DNA from: Chlamydomonas sphaeroides
Lineage: Eukaryota; Chlorophyta; Chlorophyceae; Chlamydomonadales; Chlamydomonadaceae
Assembly: GCA_001662425.1 (NCBI GenBank)
Contig: BDDC01002408.1
Span: 1-13,332 of the forward strand
DNA length: 13,332 bases
Direction of reading: 5' to 3'
A model generated the notes under the pieces. That model did no database searches and was not told the origin of the DNA. It saw only the letters and a list, made by a program, of their open reading frames with translations. A program made the position numbers and the translations under genes. Of the stretch, positions 7,683 through 13,332 are shown one piece after another. Numbering within the stretch: the first letter of the stretch is position 1; each line of letters opens with the position of its first letter.

Positions 7683-10600
7683 ATGATGGCAAGGCGTGGG
7701 CTAACCGAGACTCTGCGAGACCCGCTTATCGAGGATGTTCTGGCGTTAGCCAAGAAGACAGGCTTCTCTCTTACAGTCAATTCGCGAGCGCAAGTTGCTA
7801 AGCATCTGAAGGAGCAGCACCGCGAACCTGTGGGCATCATCGTCAATGTGTTCTGCGACCGCGCAAAGGCACAGGAGGCCCGAGAGCTCGCGGCAGCGGC
7901 TCGTGCTGGCGGCGCCGCAACGACACGTCGGCAGGCGGCTCTGCACAAGAGGTTGCTAAGCGGAAGCCGCGTCCTGGAGCAGGCGCGGGCAGAGAACGCG
8001 CACGTGGACGTTGCGCAAGACCAGCTCGAGGTTGGTTGCCGCTGCTGCCAGTGACCTCTCGGCAAGCCAGCGGTTCGTCATCTCGCCCGCCGACGTCGAG
8101 CCCGCCCCGCTCGGCGGCCCGCTGCTGCAGGTCCAGCGCCAGGCGGCGTCGGCCATGGCCGTCGAGGACGAGGGCAAGCGCGCTCGGCTGCGGCAAGAAC
8201 AGCTGGAGCTCGATGAGCAGGTGCGACGTGCTGGTTGCTCACGCCTCTGCCATCCGCGTCCGCAAACTCTGTCAACGCTGTCTTTTGCATTTCCCGCCAC
8301 AGATTGCCTGCATTGCTCAGCTCCCCAAGCGTGACCGCCGGCTGCTGCCTGCTGTCCAAGACCTCACCAGGCTTAAGCAGCAGCAGCTCCAGGCGGTGCG
8401 GGCGCGCGAGAGCGGTGCGACAGGTACGTCTTCTTATGCCTTGGCGCCTTGCCCCTTGCCGGGGTCGGTAACCGCATCGTGAATGCGCCTCCATCCCGCA
8501 GACCCCTCCGGAGACATGCTCATGATCGAACGGACAGCTCAGGTCTGCTCGCAGGTCAAGCACCAGATCGGGCAGCAGCTGGAGGCCGCCACCGCGACAT
8601 CAGCGACAGGTGTGCCACGCCACCCTGCAGGCAGCAGGCTAGGGCACCGCCTCCCTCGGCCCGCCCGGCAACATGCCGCCGCGTCACTCATGCGCAGATG
8701 CTCCGCCGGGGACCCTCCTGCTGACGGCCGGCAGCGAGGCTGACGCGCAGGCCTTCGCCGGCGCGCTATGCGTCAGCTCCGGCGGCGCTGCTCCGCACAG
8801 GGACCTGGAGCCGGACCTGCACCTGCCTGAGGGCAGCGCCGTACGGCGGCAAACGCTGCAACTGCTGCAGCTACCGCCTGCGAAGCTGCTGGCGGCCCTG
8901 GAGCAGGTGGGGCGCCTGCACACCCCGCTGACCACGACCCATATGCGCCCACATTTTATGCCAACGTGATGGGCTCGCTGCTGGCGGTGTGCGCACGCTC
9001 GCACCGTGACCGCCTGCGCGCCCGCCTTTCCGCAGCTGAGCCGCCACACGCGCAACACCATGGCCGTGGTACTCGGCGGCTGGGACCTGCTGGAGGAGGC
9101 GCGGCGGCACTGCCAGGCTCTGGGCTCGGCGGTGGACCCCTTCTATGACCTGCGCCGCATGCAACAGGTGAGCTCCGTGACTGCGGAGCCCTCGGGCGCG
9201 GACGGCTGCTGCGCTAGGCGGGGGCGGTTTGACGAGCCCGGCATGGCTGCGGGCGCCGTGTCTGTTGGGTAGCTGGCGTGTCATACGCGGCCAGCGGGCA
9301 GGTAACCGAAGATCTACCCCTGGCCGATGTAACCCAGGTTCCTGTGCCCATAGCAGTCACGGTACGCGGATGTGCACCGGGCGCCCGCAGGCCAACGTGG
9401 ACTCCTCGCTGGCGCTGCGTGAGCTGCAGGAGCATGTACGCGCTGCTAAGGTCCGGCTGGTGGAGCTGGCGACCAATGAGCGCGTGCGGGCGCTGTTGGG
9501 GCAGCCGGGACTGCTGGCGCGGGTGCAGGTGAGCGGCCACGAGCCTGCATCAGTCAAGGGCGTTGGGGGCACGCGGGCCCGGCACGTTTATCACTGAAAG
9601 GAGATGGGTGGCCGAGGGGCTCGGCCAGGGGCTTCGGGTAGCCAGGAGCGATAAACGATGCGCAAGTCACTGACGATGGCGTCAGCTTTTCGTCAGTACG
9701 CGCCCTGGGTGTCGATGGCGCTGCCTGGCAGATGGAGGGGCACGAGGCGGCGGTGGTGGCTGCGCGCGTTGTGTGCGAGGAGCTGCGGCGCGCGGTGGCG
9801 TCTCACGCACACCTGCAGACGGAGCTGGAGCGACTGGAGGACAAGGCGGCGGACTTAGAGAGGGGCGCCAGCCGGCTCAGGGTGCGAGAACCTCAGTTCT
9901 GTAGGCGCAGGAGCTGCTCCGTGGGGTCGATGGTGCACTAGGCCCTGGGTCAGGAATGCCAGGGGTTCCAATGCCGCTCGGCTGGGTCTCAGCAACGCAC
10001 GCGAGCGGGGCGCTGCTTACGTGGCAAGCCGTCGCGGCCAGGCGGTCATGCTGCCTGCTAGCTACGACGACGTGCGATGCAACGACGATGGCGACGCCGC
10101 CTTCCCGTCATGGCCGGCCCGGCATATGTCCGTGCAGAACCTGGTATCGCTGCTGATGAAGCAGCTGGAGCGCATGTACGGCGAGTGGCAGCAGCAGTAC
10201 CCCCAGGACAAGGTATGGCGGCGGTCTGCCTTGGCGCAGCGCGGCCCTATGCGTGTGACTAGCAGCCGCGCCGTGACACAGCCGGTGCCAGTCTCCTGCT
10301 TTCGGCATGGGACGTCTTGCGGCACCGGACGCTGAGCTGCTGGCGTTGCCGTGATAGCCGGCAAGTACTGTCACCCTGCCATTTGCCCCGTTTTCACCTG
10401 CCTCAACGTGGCGTCCGCCCAACAGGAGTTCGTGCAGCGCATGCTGCCGAAGGTGTGCAAGGACGTCATGCAGGTGGCGCGCGCCAACGCGGACCGCCTG
10501 GCGCGCGTGCTGCGAGAGCTGGGCCGCGTGGCGCGCGAGGTGCTGCCTGCCATGGCGGAGCAGCGGCGCCTGCACGGCCCGCAGCCGGCGGCGGCGGGAG

Positions 10601-12199
10601 GCGGCGGCGGCTTTTGTAAGAGCATGGGCTGTGAGCATGCCCAGTTGCGCCGCGCCCGCTTATAGGCTGCGATTGCCAGGTGGAACGCCAGATGGCATGC
10701 CTCCTGAGATGCCCTGCCGTACTCTGCCGCAGACCTGCCGTCGCCTAACGCTCTACCGCTGGTGGAGCGCGCGCAGCTGTGCTTGCCGTACCTGGCGTCT
10801 GGCCGTGCCGCCGCCAGCCTCCGAGCCGCTGTCAACCCAGTTACCGGCTCGGCCGCTTCGGCAGGGAGCACCACGATGTCCTCCTCGCAACATGGGGCAC
10901 CTGCACTCAGCAGCAGCGGCGGGACCGCTGCGGCGGGGCAAGGCGCGGCCGCGCCAGTCGTGAGCTGGTCGCCGGGCTCGGCGGCGCTGGGGCTGCCGAC
11001 GCTGTGCTACTGGCTGGCTCTCTCCGCGGGCGTGGACCCGCTGGCGCCGCTGCGCTGCCCGGCGGCGCTGCTACGGGAGCTGCACGGTGCGCCCGTCCCG
11101 TGGCCCCGCCTGCCTGACCACGCCACGCCCTCTGTTCCCAGCCCTTGCCCAGCTGCGGCCTGGTGCTCGCGTCCTGCAATCGCTTTCCACTGCCTCCCTG
11201 CCGTTGTTGCAGAGCATTACCGGCGGCACGCGAGGTCATCCAAGTGGCTGCTGGGGGCCGAAGGTCACATCCTGGTAAGCACCCGTCGCACGTCATGAGC
11301 CTCACATGGCGCTCCCGGCCACCGGTCTGAAGCCTTGCTGGCCCTGACCCACATGTCGCCACCGGCAACCGGTTGAAGCCGACCCACATTGCTCGTACCC
11401 AGTGACCCGCTGCGCTCCCTGAGTAACGCCCTACATTCTGGTTGCCCGCCCTGCAGACCCGGCAGCGCGAGCTGGCGGCTCTGCGGCCGGCCTGCTCAGC
11501 CCTGGCGGAGCGGCTGACGGCCAAGCGCGAGGCCGACGCGGCGGAGCGCGGCGCGGTGCTGGTCCGCATGCGGCGGGACATGGTGGAGATCATGGAGAGG
11601 CTGCCGCCGCAGATCGAGCAGCTGCTGCTGGTCTGCGAGGTGCGCGCGAGGGGCCGGCGCGTGGATGGTGGTGGGGCGCGCTGGGTTGCGGTCGGCAGCT
11701 CGTGCGGAGCGAGGGCGGCAGGAAGGAGGGACCTGAGCGCGTGGTGCGTGGAGATAGCGGCGAGCCTTGCTGGCGCTCATGCCCTGCCTGAGCTGGACTG
11801 TTTGGCCTGACCGCAGGAGCACGGCGCCGTGCGGCTGGCGCCCTGGAAGAAGGGTGAGCACCGCTGCGCTGCCCAAAGAAGCGCAGCGCTCAGGCCTGCC
11901 TTTCCTGGCCGCTGGCGCTGCCCCGGCCAAACGCCTGCTCGCCATGCCCCTCCGCGGCCAGCACGCCCCTGCCGTTGAGACCAAGAAATGCCCTAGCGCC
12001 GCCGACTTTACCCCTTGCACCCGCCTCGCGCCTCCCTGCCGCGCTGCCCACAGTCAACGGCGCCAACGCCGGCGAGTATCTGGACGAGATCCGCTCCCTG
12101 TACGCCCGCATCAGCCAGCTGCAGCAGCAGCAGTACCAGCCGCCGCAGCTGGGCTTCGGGCCGCCGCCCGGCGCTCTGGGCTTTGGTGGCGGCTTTTGA
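7683..12199 (+). CDS. HAUS5: HAUS augmin-like complex subunit 5 (AUG5)
   Basis: Augmin recruits gamma-tubulin to existing microtubules for branched nucleation; HAUS5/AUG5 is a long coiled-coil subunit. Exons: 7683-8030, 8131-8220, 8303-8423, 8502-8609, 8698-8906, 9036-9167, 9391-9528, 9732-9881, 10138-10212, 10426-10615, 10733-11086, 11213-11274, 11457-11639, 11817-11853, 12054-12199. All donors are GT, all phases join, giving 780 residues, close to plant AUG5. Recalled family features: N-terminal EDVLALAKKTGFSLTVNSRA and VGIIVNVFCDRAKAQEAREL resemble the CH-like head of HAUS5; PPAKLLAALEQLSRHTR (about 281-297) resembles the human PPGHVLAALEHL segment; FVQRMLPKVCKDV aligns with the VQRKVVP region; the end, ERLPPQIEQLL...APWKKVNGANAGEYL, resembles the conserved C-terminus. 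Coiled coils at about 60-150, 335-430 and 660-720; Ala/Ser/Gly-rich insert at about 555-600; Gln/Pro/Gly-rich tail. A second ATG at 7686 is an equally good start. No mutation seen. Confidence 0.82.
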
Positions 12200-13269
12200 G
12201 GCCGCTCAAGGCGCCGCACGGCGCATGGGCGCAGGCCCGCGGCGCGAGGACCGAGGGTGGACCGGGGCCGGTTGCGATGGGGGCACGTACGTAGACGCAG
12301 GTGGGCCGTGGCTGGGGCTGCGTAAATCGATGTGGAGGCGGGGTGGCGGATGGAACACCACGGGCTCACAGGCAGGCCCGCGCGTGGGCCTGAGGGACGG
12401 CCCGGGCCAGGGATGGGTCGAGACGAGGACTCGGCGGTACAGCGATGGGAGTGACGAGTGGGCCCTGCTGGATCAGCTGGTTCCATCATGCGGCGGAATG
12501 GAATGCACCGGACTCACTGTCCTGAAGCAGCATGCACCGCCCGCGAGTCCCAATCATCGCTCGTGCCCAGCGGGGATAGATGCATGCGTCAGCGCACACA
12601 AGTGCCGTGACGACGCGGACAACTGCATGCCCTCCCAGTCCAGACCTAGCGGAGGTCGTGCCGCATTGGTGGTGTCAGCGGGCCGCACAGAGATTTGGAA
12701 CATGGGCAAGGCGCAAGAACGACAATCGGGGACTTACAGCGGAGTCTAGAGACCGGCCACTAGTGATCCGCGTTCAGAGCATGTCCTGCGTGCCCGTAAC
12801 GATGCTAACCTCTCGGCCCCGACATCCCACCGGACGGCAGCGTACTCTGCGTGAGGCGCCCGGTCTGCGTGTGCCGCAGGTACTCAAGGTTACCTTGCAC
12901 GTGTACGAAGGTTACCGCACCTCACAAAGCACGAAAGATAACGGGAATCTGTGGGCTATCGATCAGGCTAATACCTATTTAAGGGACAGCAAGTCATCCT
13001 GCGAGCACAACCTACAGCCTGGAACACTCCTGAAGTCTTGATACAATCCAGGTCCAGACATGTACACCAACACCTCACTCGAAAGTAGGTAAATCCGTGT
13101 GCGTCTTTTATTGCATCCATCCTGCCTTCCTGCCACTTGCACTGCTCAACAAAAAATGCGCCATGCTAGTGCCTCACGCACCCGTCTCCCCAAAGCACCC
13201 CTCCACACACACAGGGGTAACCCCTCCCTACCCCTTGATCCCTCCCCAGGCTCCCCTCCCTTCGCCCTC
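12200..13269. other. 3' flank between convergent genes
   Basis: About 1.07 kb follows the HAUS5 stop. I see no further exon with motifs. The open frames at 12015-12749 and 12580-13041 have no family signal and the first overlaps the last HAUS5 exon in another frame. No TGTAA occurs on the plus strand here, so the HAUS5 polyadenylation site is not located. On the minus strand TGTAA lies at 12734-12738 and AATAAA at 13107-13112; either could belong to the gene on the right. Base composition drops in GC from about 12780 to 13130. Confidence 0.5.
12734..12738 (-). terminator. Candidate TGTAA polyadenylation signal for the right-edge gene
   Basis: TTACA on the plus strand is TGTAA on the minus strand, about 530 bases downstream of the stop at 13270-13272, a plausible algal 3' UTR length. 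If used, that UTR would face the HAUS5 3' end tail to tail. Confidence 0.3.
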
Positions 13270-13332
13270 CTACAGCTTGCCCCGTGCAAAGTCCGCCACC
13301 AGCCGCGGCACCGCGCTGTCCAGCCCCGCCAC
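13270..13332 (-). CDS. C-terminal end of an unidentified protein (cut by window edge)
   Basis: Reading leftward from the window end gives 20 codons, VAGLDSAVPRLVADFARGKL, then TAG at 13270-13272. The composition (regular, hydrophobic/charged, no low complexity) and the position next to a less GC-rich flank suggest a true terminal exon. It is too short to name a family. The final GKL is not a canonical peroxisomal signal. It converges with HAUS5. Confidence 0.5.
   Translation of the reverse strand: MAGLDSAVPRLVADFARGKL

Noticed and set aside
8031..8130. Apparent +1 frameshift in the HAUS5 gene near 8031-8051
   Set aside because: A normal 100-bp intron from GAG|GTTGGT to CTGCTGCAG|GTC restores the frame and a continuous coiled coil.
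12015..13041. Open frames of 244 and 153 codons downstream of HAUS5
   Set aside because: The first overlaps the last HAUS5 exon in a different frame. Neither has motifs, exon-like boundaries or coherent composition.
12880..13222. GGTTACC / GGGTAACCC near-palindromes (two around 12887-12920, one near 13211)
   Set aside because: They are short, few and unevenly spaced, with no terminal repeat pair or target-site duplication to suggest a mobile element.

Overview
This is a GC-rich nuclear segment from a eukaryote, most probably a chlorophyte green alga. The signs are many short introns with GTGCG/GTGAG-type donors and pyrimidine-rich CAG acceptors, GC-biased codons, simple-sequence repeats inside introns, and multi-exon genes for a CHST15/GalNAc4S-6ST-like sulfotransferase (a family expanded in green algae) and an augmin subunit. 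I see no bacterial operon, CRISPR array, tRNA, rRNA or transposase. All exon models were built by eye from splice signals, phase continuity, comparison of the two paralogs with each other, and remembered family features.

Layout. (1) 68-1964, minus: first sulfotransferase-like gene, 5' half only (6 exons, 250 residues); the rest lies left of the window. (2) 1965-2297: its upstream region. (3) 2298-2737, minus: a WD40-repeat remnant broken by two frameshifts, lying in the 3' flank of the next gene. (4) 3068-7389, minus: second, complete sulfotransferase-like gene (14 exons, 572 residues), a tandem paralog of the first. (5) 7390-7682: a 293-bp divergent intergenic region. (6) 7683-12199, plus: a 15-exon gene for a 780-residue coiled-coil protein that I identify as the augmin subunit HAUS5/AUG5. 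(7) 12200-13269: 3' flank. (8) 13270-13332, minus: the last 20 codons of a convergent gene that enters from the right.

Function. Both sulfotransferase-like proteins look like type II Golgi membrane proteins: a short basic N-tail, one membrane segment, a stem, then a lumenal Cys-containing catalytic domain. Their likely role would be sulfation of cell-wall or extracellular glycans, but the 5'-phosphosulfate-binding loop is non-canonical in both. HAUS5 belongs to the complex that recruits gamma-tubulin to spindle and other microtubules. The divergent pair shares a promoter region, but I see no functional link.

The most interesting content is gene architecture. The two tandem paralogs have mosaic intron sets (three introns only in one, one only in the other), three likely GC-AG introns (two at positions where the paralog uses GT), a 21-nt micro-exon, and an in-frame stop-free first intron. 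I found no convincing new multi-gene system.
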